Assembly (NCBI RefSeq): GCF_021432085.1
Contig: NZ_CP090366.1
Span: 372,001 to 436,000 of the forward strand
From: Stutzerimonas kunmingensis
Lineage (GTDB): Bacteria; Pseudomonadota; Gammaproteobacteria; Pseudomonadales; Pseudomonadaceae
Direction of reading: 5' to 3'
DNA length: 64,000 nt
Shown: one piece after another, positions 1 to 8,426 of the stretch
Layout of the letters: each line of letters starts with the position of its first letter
How positions within the stretch are numbered: the first letter of the stretch is position 1
Position numbers and translations under genes: made by a program
Notes under the pieces: generated by a model
Databases searched by the model: none
The model's input: only the letters and a program-made list of their open reading frames with translations
What the model was told of the DNA's origin: nothing

Positions 1-1406
1 TCTGCCTCATCCTCATCTCCGTTACTTACGTAATCGGTCAGATGGCTGGTGCTGGCGTGGCGTTCTCCCGCTTCCTGGAAGTGAGTAACTCCGCTGGTAT
101 CTGGATTGCTGCTGCCATCGTGTTCGCCTACGCGGTATTCGGCGGCATGAAGGGCATCACCTACACCCAGGTGGCGCAGTACGTGGTTCTGATCATCGCC
201 TACACCATTCCGGCCGTGTTCATTGCCATGCAGCTGACTGGCAACCCGATCCCGATGTTCGGCATGTTCAGCACTCATACCGAGTCCGGTCTGCCGCTGC
301 TCGAAAAATTGAACCAGGTGGTTACTGACCTCGGTTTCACTGCGTATACCGCTGACGTCGACAACAAGCTGAACATGTTCCTGTTCACCCTGTCGCTGAT
401 GATTGGTACCGCTGGTCTGCCGCACGTAATCATTCGCTTCTTCACCGTACCGAAGGTAGCTGATGCCCGCTGGTCCGCTGGCTGGACCCTGGTCTTCATC
501 GCCCTGCTGTACCTCACCGCCCCGGCGGTTGGCTCGATGGCGCGTTTGAACTTGGTGAACACCATCTATCCGGAAGGCCCGGCTGCCGAAGCGATCCGCT
601 ACGAAGATCGTCCTGAGTGGGTGCAGACCTGGGAGCGTACCGGTCTGATCAAGTGGGAAGACAAGAACGCCGACGGTCGTGTGCAGATGTACAACGACGC
701 CAACGCCGCCTTTACTCCGACCGCTACTGAGCGTGGCTGGACCGGCAACGAGCTGACCGTGAACAATGACATCATCGTTCTGGCCAACCCGGAAATCGCC
801 AACCTGCCGAGCTGGGTCATCGGTCTGATCGCTGCGGGTGCTATCGCTGCTGCGCTCTCGACTGCTGCGGGTCTGCTGCTGGCGATTTCGTCTGCCATCA
901 GTCATGACCTGATCAAGACACTCATCAATCCGAAGATCAGCGAGAAGAACGAAATGCTGGCCGCTCGTCTGTCCATGACGGCAGCGATTCTGCTGGCAAC
1001 CTGGCTGGGTCTGAATCCACCGGGCTTCGCCGCGCAGGTGGTGGCACTGGCGTTCGGTCTTGCGGCAGCGAGCCTGTTCCCGGCACTGATGATGGGTATC
1101 TTCTCCAAGCGCGTGAACAGCAAGGGTGCTGTTGCAGGGATGTTGGTTGGTGTGATCTCCACCGCCGTGTACATCTTCCTGTACCTGGGCTGGTTCTTCA
1201 TCCCTGGCACTGCAAGCATCCCGAACACGCCCGATCAGTGGTGGATGGGCATCTCCCCGCAGGCCTTCGGTGCCGTGGGTGCCGTGCTGAACTTCGCTGT
1301 TGCCTATGCTGTTTCGATGGCTACCGAAGCTCCGCCGCAGGAGATTCAGGATCTGGTCGAGAGCGTTCGTACCCCGAAGGGTGCTGGCGTTGCGCTTGAT
1401 CACTAA
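1..1406 (+). CDS. Sodium:solute symporter, VC_2705 family (5'-truncated by window edge)
   Basis: The frame is open from base 3 and runs to a TAA at 1404-1406, so 467 residues of a longer protein are visible. The ATG at 42 is internal: in-frame codons before it already encode a hydrophobic helix. Many membrane segments and a glycine/alanine-rich core fit the SSS (SLC5) fold. The hydrophilic loop between helices at about residues 190-255, with acidic and Trp-rich stretches, is typical of the VC_2705 subfamily. Family members are inner-membrane Na+-coupled carriers for acetate or other small carboxylates; the substrate here is inferred only. In Vibrio and Pseudomonas this gene sits with the DUF294/CBS and exonuclease genes, as it does here (opposite strand, 2.2-4.8 kb). 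A small DUF4212 partner is expected just upstream of the window. Confidence 0.9.
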   Translation, partial: CLILISVTYVIGQMAGAGVAFSRFLEVSNSAGIWIAAAIVFAYAVFGGMKGITYTQVAQYVVLIIAYTIPAVFIAMQLTGNPIPMFGMFSTHTESGLPLLEKLNQVVTDLGFTAYTADVDNKLNMFLFTLSLMIGTAGLPHVIIRFFTVPKVADARWSAGWTLVFIALLYLTAPAVGSMARLNLVNTIYPEGPAAEAIRYEDRPEWVQTWERTGLIKWEDKNADGRVQMYNDANAAFTPTATERGWTGNELTVNNDIIVLANPEIANLPSWVIGLIAAGAIAAALSTAAGLLLAISSAISHDLIKTLINPKISEKNEMLAARLSMTAAILLATWLGLNPPGFAAQVVALAFGLAAASLFPALMMGIFSKRVNSKGAVAGMLVGVISTAVYIFLYLGWFFIPGTASIPNTPDQWWMGISPQAFGAVGAVLNFAVAYAVSMATEAPPQEIQDLVESVRTPKGAGVALDH

Positions 1407-1460
1407 CTGATAATGCAGCCGGACGTCAGACCTGCTCTGACACAAGGTTGAGGTAGAAGT

Positions 1461-1490
1461 CGGGCTTCCATATGGAAGCCCGATTTTTTT
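1461..1490 (+). terminator. Rho-independent terminator after the symporter gene
   Basis: An 11-bp perfect inverted repeat (CGGGCTTCCAT / ATGGAAGCCCG) is followed directly by ATTTTTTT. It lies 55 bp after the symporter stop and just before the ribosome-binding site of the next gene, so that gene is either read through weakly or has its own promoter. Confidence 0.9.
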
Positions 1491-1504
1491 AGGGGGAGTT
1501 GTAT

Positions 1505-2023
1505 ATGTTCTGGCATCTAATCGCGGCAATCGTCGCCGGTGTGGCGGGAGCCGGTATCGGCCTGCTGTTGCGCTCACTGACGCGTAAGCGACTGCCGAAA
1601 TGGATCATTCCCGTCTGCGCCGGTCTGGGCATGCTGAGTTACACCATCCATTACGAGTACACCTGGTTCGAAACCAAGCAAGCACGTCTGCCGGAAGGAT
1701 CGCTGGTGGTCATGAGCGAAGAGGGCGAAATGCTCTGGCGCCCGTGGACGATGATCTATCCGATGCCGCTGGCCTATACGGTGCTGGACGGCGCGAACGC
1801 TCAGGTGCAGGACACCGAACAGGGCCGTCTCGGCCGCTTCGTGCTGTACCGTTTCGAGAAGCAACACCTGACGTCGATCGTGAAGAGCGCCAGCTATCAG
1901 CTGATCTGCACCGAGCGGGCGATGTTCAGACTGAATGAAGCCGGCCAGGCGAAGATCGAAACGCTTACCGAGCTGGAAGCCGATTCACCGCTTTATCAGG
2001 CTATTTGTGAGGCCGGGCGTTAA
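1505..2023 (+). CDS. Small membrane-anchored protein of unknown function
   Basis: A 172-residue protein. I chose the ATG at 1505 over the TTG at 1499 because AGGGGGAG at 1491-1498 is then spaced about 6 bases away. The N-terminus has a glycine/alanine-rich hydrophobic helix (residues 2-22), a short basic linker (RSLTRKRLPK), and a second hydrophobic stretch (about 33-46). The remaining 120 residues are soluble with no motif I recognise. Codon use is like its neighbours. It follows the symporter terminator closely. I do not know its function; membrane location is inferred from the hydrophobic segments. Confidence 0.75.
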   Translation: MFWHLIAAIVAGVAGAGIGLLLRSLTRKRLPKWIIPVCAGLGMLSYTIHYEYTWFETKQARLPEGSLVVMSEEGEMLWRPWTMIYPMPLAYTVLDGANAQVQDTEQGRLGRFVLYRFEKQHLTSIVKSASYQLICTERAMFRLNEAGQAKIETLTELEADSPLYQAICEAGR

Positions 2024-2215
2024 CCGAACGCCTACGAGCTGCGGGTTCCGCGCATCAGCATTATCTGATGCGCGCCGCGAAGAGGAATTGATCGGTTCCG
2101 CAATGGGGCCGAGTAGCCGGCATATGCGTCTGACAACCAGCCCGGTAGACGCTGCTCCGTTCTGTCGCAAGCAGCCGTCGGCATCACCTAGGCAGTGAAC
2201 TGCCACCCAGCCCGT

Positions 2216-2923
2216 TCAGATCGAGTTGAAGGCCGCCTTGCGCGCGCGTTGCCAGCAGCGCAGCCGCTGAGCCAGCTCGTCTAAGCTGGTCAGACCCACG
2301 CGTTGTGCGCGATTCATCAGGATCAGAGCGATTTCCGCGGTGGCCATGGCATCGGCGGAGGCGTTGTGCCGCTGAGGGATATGGATGTTGAAGTAGTCGA
2401 GCCAGTGATCCAGCCCGCCGCGATGGATCATCGCCTCGGGAAACAGCATGGGCGCCAGGTCGGCCACATCGAGGAAGGTGTGTTCCAGCGAGTAGCCCAG
2501 TTCGTTCTTCAACGCGCGACCGAGCATGCGCTGATCAAAGGGCGCGTGAAAGGCGAGGATGACGCTGCCCGCGGCGAACTCCATGAAACTGAGCAGCGCT
2601 TCGGACGGTGGCAAGCCGTTGGCCAGCTCGCTCGGGGCGATCCCGTGGATCAGTACGCTTTCAGTGACCTTGACCTGACGGCAGAGGGTGCATTCGAACT
2701 GCTGGGAATAGTCGATGGCGCCGTCTTCGATGACCACTGCGCCGATGGCGATGACCAGGTCGCGCTTGAGGTGCAGCCCGGTGGTTTCCAGATCCAGCAC
2801 CACCAGACGCTGCTGCCGCAACGGGACTGCCTGTGGCGGCAGCGGGCGCGCCAGCTCGGCAACACGTTGCTGCTGCTCGGGAGGCAGCTTCGGACCGCGG
2901 GGGTTGAACCAGAACATACTCAT
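2216..2923 (-). CDS. DEDD-family 3'-5' exonuclease (DnaQ/epsilon-like)
   Basis: A 235-residue protein with the exonuclease I motif VVLDLETTGL near residue 43, a central ILAFHAPFDQRML stretch (motif II), and a late HNASADAMATAEI segment (motif III, DEDDh type with His before the last Asp). Such proteins use two metal ions to trim DNA or RNA 3' ends; the substrate cannot be told from sequence. Its ATG overlaps the stop of the upstream DUF294 gene by four bases (ATGA), so the two are translationally coupled. The same pair accompanies VC_2705-type symporters in other genomes, which suggests a common but poorly understood role. Confidence 0.88.
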   Translation of the reverse strand: MSMFWFNPRGPKLPPEQQQRVAELARPLPPQAVPLRQQRLVVLDLETTGLHLKRDLVIAIGAVVIEDGAIDYSQQFECTLCRQVKVTESVLIHGIAPSELANGLPPSEALLSFMEFAAGSVILAFHAPFDQRMLGRALKNELGYSLEHTFLDVADLAPMLFPEAMIHRGGLDHWLDYFNIHIPQRHNASADAMATAEIALILMNRAQRVGLTSLDELAQRLRCWQRARKAAFNSI

Positions 2924-4842
2924 AGTTGATAGCGCACCGCGAGACTGGCCTGTAACCGCTGGGCCTGGCGAAAGGACTCGCGCAGGATTCGGCGGTCCAG
3001 CACGTTGAGAGTATCCGGATCCAGGCGGTTGGAATAGGGCAGTCCATCGCGTGCCTGCTGTTGATGGTGCTGCATACGAGTCTGCTGGATGAAGTGGTAG
3101 GCCTCTTCATAGGCCGCGCCATCCTTCGCTTCGATGACGCCTTTCTCCACCAGCTTGCGCAGCCGCTCGAGGGTGTTGCAGGTGCCGATGTCGTTGCTCA
3201 GTGCAAGCAGGCGGGCGCCATCGACGAAGGGTGTCAGGCCCTGCACCTTAAGGTCGAGCGTGTCTTTGCCTTCGCCCTTGCGAGCCACAACGAAGTCGCG
3301 GAAACGCCCGACCGGCGGGCGATGACGCAAGGCGTTTTCGGCCATCATGCGCTGGAACAGGCGGTTGTCGTTGATTTCCTCGAGCAGGTCGCGGCGCAGC
3401 TGTTCGCAGCCTTCCGAAGGCCCCCAGATGCTGCGCAGATCGAAATAGATGGTGCTGCCGAGCAGATTTTCCGGCGTTGCCTCGCGCACGAAGGAGCTGA
3501 AGCGGCGGCTCCATTCCTGGCGCGACAGGCACAGCTGCGGGTTGCTGGCCATGATGTTGCCTTTGCACAGCGTGAAACCGCAGGTGTCTAGGTCACGGTT
3601 GATGCGTTCGGCGAGCGGCAGCAGACGTCCGCGGATATGCGCGGCCTCCGCGGCGTCGGCGGCCTCGAAGAGGATGCCGTTGTCCTGGTCGGTGTACAGG
3701 GTCTGCTCCTGGCGGCCTTCGCTGCCGAAACACAGCCAGGTGAAGGGCACGCCCGGATCGCCAATGTGCTGGATGGCCAGCTCGATCACCCGACATACGG
3801 TGTGATCATTGAGCAGCGTGACGATATGGGTGATCTGGGTCGACGAGGCGCCGTGGGCGAGCATGTTGTCGACCAGTTGCTTGATGCGATCGCGGATGAC
3901 CACCAGCGCGTCGACGCGATCGGCGTGACGGATGGTCTGCGCCAGGTGCACCAGATCCACACGCTGCAGGGAAAACAGGTCGCGCTCGGAAATTACGCCA
4001 CGCAGCAGGCCATTCTCCACCACGCAAACATGGGCGATGTGCCGTTCGGTCATGGCGATCGCCGCGTCGAAGGCGGTGGCGTCCGGCGGCAGGTAGAACG
4101 GATCGTGCGTCATGAACTGGGAGATCGGCTGACTCAGATCGGTGGTGCCGGTACCGATTACCCGTCGCAGATCGCGCAGCGTGAAGATGCCTTGCGGATG
4201 CAAAGCTTCATCGACGATGACGATGCTGCCGACATTGCTCTCCTGCATCATCGCGACCGCCTCGTTGATCGGCTTGGACGGCAGGCAGGACACCGGGTGG
4301 TGAAGCGCCAGCTCGCCGATGCTTGTTTCGAGCGAGTACTGCTCACCGAGGTTTTCCACCGCGCGCATCTGCGCCTGCTGGTTGACCAGGTCGAGCAGGC
4401 TGCTGACGCCACGCATGGCGAAATCACGGAACACCGGAGACTTGGAAACCAGCTGGACGAAGGCGGGCTTGCCGAGCAGGAAGCAGAAGGTGTCTTCGGC
4501 CGCCAGATGCGCGGTGCGGGTCGCTCGTTCGCCCATGAGCGCGGCCATCGGGAAGCATTCGCCGACGATGACCTCGAAGGTGGTGTCGGTGCCGCGCTTG
4601 GCGGTATGCGGGCGCTGACCATGCACGCGGCCCTGCTTGACGATATAGAACTGCTGCACCACGCCGTCTTCGGGGGAAATGATGCAATCGCCTTCGGCAT
4701 AGAAGCGCAGCGCACAGTTCTCCACCAGGTAGGCCAGGTGGGCCGGCTCCATCTGGTTGAACGGAGCGTACTTGCGCAGAAACTCCATGGTGCCGTGGAT
4801 GTTCTGCAGTACAGCCGTCTTCCCAGCGTCGGGTGTGCTCAT
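2920..4842 (-). CDS. Cyclic-nucleotide-binding/CBS/DUF294 putative nucleotidyltransferase
   Basis: A 640-residue protein. The start at 4842 (MSTPDAGK) is preferred over one 51 bases upstream because GGAAG lies 8 bases before it. Domains in order: a CNMP-binding-like domain (about 25-145), two CBS motifs (about 165-300; adenine-nucleotide sensors), a DUF294 nucleotidyltransferase-like domain with the signature GSEGRQEQTLYTDQDNG (about 375), and a C-terminal DUF294 helical domain. The GSEGR/DQD pattern resembles GlnD-type nucleotidyltransferases. The product is probably a cytosolic regulator that senses nucleotides and may modify a partner. It is coupled by an ATGA overlap to the exonuclease and faces the symporter gene. 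What it modifies is unknown. Confidence 0.9.
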   Translation of the reverse strand: MSTPDAGKTAVLQNIHGTMEFLRKYAPFNQMEPAHLAYLVENCALRFYAEGDCIISPEDGVVQQFYIVKQGRVHGQRPHTAKRGTDTTFEVIVGECFPMAALMGERATRTAHLAAEDTFCFLLGKPAFVQLVSKSPVFRDFAMRGVSSLLDLVNQQAQMRAVENLGEQYSLETSIGELALHHPVSCLPSKPINEAVAMMQESNVGSIVIVDEALHPQGIFTLRDLRRVIGTGTTDLSQPISQFMTHDPFYLPPDATAFDAAIAMTERHIAHVCVVENGLLRGVISERDLFSLQRVDLVHLAQTIRHADRVDALVVIRDRIKQLVDNMLAHGASSTQITHIVTLLNDHTVCRVIELAIQHIGDPGVPFTWLCFGSEGRQEQTLYTDQDNGILFEAADAAEAAHIRGRLLPLAERINRDLDTCGFTLCKGNIMASNPQLCLSRQEWSRRFSSFVREATPENLLGSTIYFDLRSIWGPSEGCEQLRRDLLEEINDNRLFQRMMAENALRHRPPVGRFRDFVVARKGEGKDTLDLKVQGLTPFVDGARLLALSNDIGTCNTLERLRKLVEKGVIEAKDGAAYEEAYHFIQQTRMQHHQQQARDGLPYSNRLDPDTLNVLDRRILRESFRQAQRLQASLAVRYQL

Positions 4843-4981
4843 GGTTGGCTTCCATTTTTTGTTAATGGTGGGCTGCAGGTCAGTCGGACCCAATTGGACG
4901 TAAGTCTAGTCAGCTCAAGGGGCGGGGGAGCTGATCAGGGTCAGCCTCATGTTTCGCGCTGTTGCTGTGAAACGCGGGCAT

Positions 4982-5007
4982 GAAATAGCCGGCCACCGGG
5001 GCCGGCT
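4982..5007 (-). terminator. Likely terminator of the chemoreceptor/porin/PstS-like operon
   Basis: On the minus strand an 8-bp stem (AGCCGGCC / GGCCGGCT) with a 5-base loop lies 20 bp after the PstS-like stop. The following T-run (ATTTC) is short, so it is a moderate-strength candidate. Confidence 0.55.
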
Positions 5008-5027
5008 CCTTTGCTTCGTCATCGAGC

Positions 5028-5432
5028 TCAGGGCAGGGTGAACAGGACCTTGACCGAGTCATTGACGGCCGCGCTGTCGACGTAGCCGATGGCATCGGCT
5101 TCGGCCGCGACCCTGGCTACTACTGCGGCGTCATCGGCGACGCTCGGCAGCGGCTGGCCCTTGCCGGTGAAGATCAGGCCCGACCAATAGGACTTGAGCT
5201 GCGACTCGTTCTTGCTGGTCACGCCGGCGTAGAAGGCTTCCTTGGCCGGGTTCCAGCCTGCCTGGTCGACGCCCTTCAAGGACTTGTCCTTGCCCAGGAA
5301 GATGTTGGCGACCTCGGACTGTGACGGTGCCTTGGCTGCGCCGGGATTGACGATCACGGCGACCTCGGCCTGAGCCAGCGAAGCCAGGCCGAACAGCGCG
5401 GCAGCGCCGAGAATGCGAATGGATGCTTTCAT
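5028..5432 (-). CDS. Small PstS-like periplasmic substrate-binding protein
   Basis: A 134-residue protein with a clear signal peptide (basic N-terminus, hydrophobic core, AQA-E cleavage near residue 22). The mature part carries the pattern EVANIFLGKDKSL...WNPAKEAFY typical of single-domain PstS-like proteins, about half the length of a true phosphate-binding protein. It ends with a conserved-looking AIGYVDSAAV segment. A good ribosome-binding site (GAGGAG) overlaps the stop of the porin gene, so it belongs to the same transcript as the porin and the chemoreceptor. No ABC permease or ATPase genes are nearby, so sensing or binding rather than transport is likely. The ligand is unproven. Confidence 0.82.
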   Translation of the reverse strand: MKASIRILGAAALFGLASLAQAEVAVIVNPGAAKAPSQSEVANIFLGKDKSLKGVDQAGWNPAKEAFYAGVTSKNESQLKSYWSGLIFTGKGQPLPSVADDAAVVARVAAEADAIGYVDSAAVNDSVKVLFTLP

Positions 5433-5443
5433 CGGGACGCTCC

Positions 5444-6582
5444 TCAGAATACGAAATCGACGCCGACGGAAACGATGTCACCGTCGTAGTTGCGGGCCGG
5501 GGCAATCCCGACGGCGTTGTCGAAGACCTCTTGAGCGCTACGGGTGAACACGCCGTCATAGCCGTTCTTGGTATCGACGCGCTTGTACTCGCCCTTCACC
5601 ACCACGGTCGGTGCGGCCTGGTAGTTCAGGCCAGGGTCCAGGAGCTCTGACGGCCACCGTTGTCGTCCAGCTGTGCGTAGGTGACATGCGGCAGGAAATC
5701 GCCGAAACGACGGCCGCCCATCAGGTAGAAGGAGTCGATCGCTTCCATGTCATCGTTCTCGATCATGCGCGAGGTCCACTCGTTGCTGCTGACCCAGGTG
5801 CCGTTGTCGTACTGGTAGCCGATCGAAGTGAACTTGCCTTTTTCCTTGTCCAGATCCAGCAGGCTGAGGGTTCGCATCGTGCCGCCGCCAACATCCACCG
5901 TGCCGCTGATATCGGTGGTGATATCCGCCTCGACATAACCGATGCGCAGCATGCCGAAATCGTTGGTGGCCAGGCTGACGCTGGCGCCGAACAGGTTGCC
6001 GTAGTCGATATCGAACTGCTCGTCGTAGGCGTAGTAGTCGCGGTTCTTTGCCTGACCGCCGGCGACCTGGAAGGTCACCGAGCCGTACGACAGCGGCACG
6101 GTGTAGACCGCATCGACGCCTTCGTAGTTGGTCACCTGGACCTGGCTGTAGACCTCGTCGGGCAGGCGCAGCCAGGGGTAGCTGTAGCCGACGTCGAGGC
6201 TTTCGGAATACATGTACACCGGGCTGCGCAGGCGGCCGGCGCGGAGCATCAGCTGGTCGTTGGCCTGCAGCGACAGGTAGGCCCATTCCAGGTTGGCTTT
6301 CCACTCGTCCTGTTGCGCCTTGGCCGTGGCCTGAACAGTCACCCCCAGGGTGTCGGTGATGCCGTAGCTCAGCTGCGCGCCGAACTTGGACAGCTGATCG
6401 CCGCGCCAGGAGTCGTTGGTCTGGCCCTGGATGCCGTAGCTGCGACCGTCATCTTCGCCGCTGAGGTGGGTGAAACCGACGGTACCGAAACCGTTGAAGC
6501 GATGTTCACCCTGTTCGAGGGCGAAGGCAGGGGTGACGGCCAGGCAGACAGCTGCCAGACCGGCGACACGAAGTGCAGTCAT
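5444..6582 (-). pseudogene. Outer-membrane porin-like beta-barrel protein, frameshifted near its C-terminus
   Basis: The start at 6582 (MTALRVAG) has GGAG about 8 bases upstream, and a signal peptide ends ...TPAFA near residue 22. The mature sequence alternates polar and hydrophobic residues with many Tyr, Gly and Trp, as in beta-barrels. The frame stops early at 5626-5628 after ...GRQSSWTLA. Restoring one base at about 5629-5632 (GGCC to GGCCC on the plus strand) continues the frame as GLNYQAAPTVVVKGEYKRVD and ends ...VSVGVDFVF, with a terminal Phe as outer-membrane barrels require. The intact protein would be 379 residues. Either the gene is inactivated or the sequence has a one-base error. 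The gene lies 19 bp after the chemoreceptor gene. Confidence 0.85.
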
Positions 6583-6601
6583 TGGATGCTCCAGAAAATC
6601 G

Positions 6602-8224
6602 TTAAACACGGAATTGGCCCGTAGCCGCGCGCAGGTGGTCTCCGGTACTCACCAGTTGCTCGCCAAGGCGGGCGGTGGCTTCGGCGCCGTTTGCGGTTGC
6701 TTGTGCGTCCTGCTGCAACACTTGAGTTTCTTGTCTGATGGAACTCGACAGGCCGATCTGCTCCTGGGTGAACTGGGCGATGCCGGCGTTGAGTTCGTCG
6801 ATCTGGTTGATCGTGCCGGCGATGGCTTCCAGCAGCTGAGTGGCCTCGATGGAGCGCTCGATGCTGGCGCGGGACTTCTCGCCATTGCTGGTCATCACGT
6901 TGAGCACGGTGTTGGCGCTGTTCTGCAGGCGCTGGATGATCTGCTGGATCTCGGCGGTGGACGCCGCGGTCTTCTGCGCCAGATTGCGCACCTCGTCTGC
7001 GACGACCGCAAAGCCGCGGCCCTGCTCGCCGGCGCGGGCGGCTTCGATGGCGGCGTTGAGTGCCAGCAGGTTGGTCTGTTCGGCGATGCTGCGGATGACG
7101 GTCAGCACCGAGCCGACTTCCTGGGTTTCTTCCTCCAGTTGTTCCATGGCCTTGACCGCGCCCATCACGCTGTCGCCCAGGTCACTGATGCCGGTCGACA
7201 GGCTGCCGACGTGCTCGCGCGCAGTGGCCGCCTGCCGCGCCGCAGAGTTGGCTTCATCGGATGCCTGCTGCGAGCGCTGCGCGACTTCCTGAATGCTGCC
7301 GGTCATGGTGAGGATGTCGCGGGTTATCGAATCGGTGTGGTGCTGCTGCGATTTGGCGTTCTCTTCCGAACCCTGGGTGAGCTTGTACAGCTCCTTGGAA
7401 ACCTCGCCCAGCGGGTTGGCGGCCTCGATGATCTGGCGGATGGTGCGCTGCAGCTTGTCGAGGAAGCTGTTGAACAGCTCGATCATCGCGCCGATCTCAT
7501 CGTTGGACTCGACGTTGACGCGCTGGGTCAGATCGCCGTCGCCGCGGGCGATCGACTGCAGCGAGGTGATCACGCCGCGGATATTGACCATCACGCTGCG
7601 GATCACCAGCCAGGCGCCGAGGCTGACCAGCACCACCAGTACCAGACTGAGAATGATGCCCAGGCGGGTGGTCGCCGCGTTGGCTTCGCGGGTCTGCACC
7701 AGGGTCTGCTGGAAATCGTCGTAGGCCTGGGCGCGGAAGTCGCTGCCGAGCTTCTGCGCCTGCGCCAGATCACTGGCCATACGATCCAGGCTGGGTCGCA
7801 GGTCGTCGAACGAGGCGCTGCCGTCGATCAACTTGGTCGACGCGGCGAGTGCATTGTCGGCGTAGTCGCGCACCGCCTTGCGCCAGTCGCTCAATGCCTG
7901 ATGCTGCTGACGCTGCTCGCTCAACAGCGACGCCAGGGCCTGCTGCTGGCTGTCGATCTGCTGCAGGACCTCGCGCGCTTCGTCGAGAATGCCCGGCTCA
8001 CCCGCCGCCACTGCGTTGTTCAGCAACGCCGGCACGCGGGAAAACTGGAAGATCACCGCGTCGGCTTTTTCCAGGGTCGGATAGCTGCGGGTCTCCAGCA
8101 GGACCAGCCGTGAGTCGGTTGCCGAGAGCTGTAACGAGGTGTAGACCACATACAGCACGAGTCCGACCAGGGCGACGGCGGGTACCAGGGAAAGCTTGGC
8201 GGTCAGCGAGAGGTTCTTCAGCAT
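6602..8224 (-). CDS. Methyl-accepting chemotaxis protein (transmembrane chemoreceptor)
   Basis: A 540-residue protein with one membrane helix at about 10-30 and a second at about 187-208, enclosing a periplasmic helical domain of about 155 residues that would bind ligand or a binding protein. A HAMP domain follows (about 209-262), then a cytoplasmic signalling domain whose hairpin tip reads [19 protein letters not shown] (about 382-400), the site that contacts CheA/CheW. There is no C-terminal CheR-tethering pentapeptide. It heads an operon with a porin and a PstS-like protein, so it may report on a solute that passes the porin and is captured by the periplasmic protein. That link is inference. 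Confidence 0.93.
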   Translation of the reverse strand: MLKNLSLTAKLSLVPAVALVGLVLYVVYTSLQLSATDSRLVLLETRSYPTLEKADAVIFQFSRVPALLNNAVAAGEPGILDEAREVLQQIDSQQQALASLLSEQRQQHQALSDWRKAVRDYADNALAASTKLIDGSASFDDLRPSLDRMASDLAQAQKLGSDFRAQAYDDFQQTLVQTREANAATTRLGIILSLVLVVLVSLGAWLVIRSVMVNIRGVITSLQSIARGDGDLTQRVNVESNDEIGAMIELFNSFLDKLQRTIRQIIEAANPLGEVSKELYKLTQGSEENAKSQQHHTDSITRDILTMTGSIQEVAQRSQQASDEANSAARQAATAREHVGSLSTGISDLGDSVMGAVKAMEQLEEETQEVGSVLTVIRSIAEQTNLLALNAAIEAARAGEQGRGFAVVADEVRNLAQKTAASTAEIQQIIQRLQNSANTVLNVMTSNGEKSRASIERSIEATQLLEAIAGTINQIDELNAGIAQFTQEQIGLSSSIRQETQVLQQDAQATANGAEATARLGEQLVSTGDHLRAATGQFRV

Positions 8225-8380
8225 GCATCGAACTCCAGTGCAGGGGCTACGGGTACTACGAAGAGCACGTTGATGGCCAAATGCCAGTTTCTGGGGAAAT
8301 GGTGACCGAAAACCGCATTCGGGTCACGTTATCGGTTGTAACAGGGTTAACTTGAGGGCCGCCGGGCGGATTGCGGGCAT

Positions 8381-8406
8381 AAAAAAACCGCCCCGAAGGG
8401 CGGTTC
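8381..8406 (-). terminator. Rho-independent terminator of glcB
   Basis: On the minus strand the stem AACCGCCC-TTCG-GGGCGGTT is followed by TTTTT. It starts about 20 bp after the malate synthase stop. Confidence 0.93.
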
Positions 8407-8426
8407 CTGTGCAGCTCGGACGCGGG

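Noticed and set aside
3637..4983. 448-codon plus-strand frame opposite the DUF294 gene
   Set aside because: Antisense shadow; the minus-strand product has three recognisable domains.
6470..8113. 547-codon plus-strand frame opposite the chemoreceptor
   Set aside because: Antisense of a clear MCP gene; no family resemblance.
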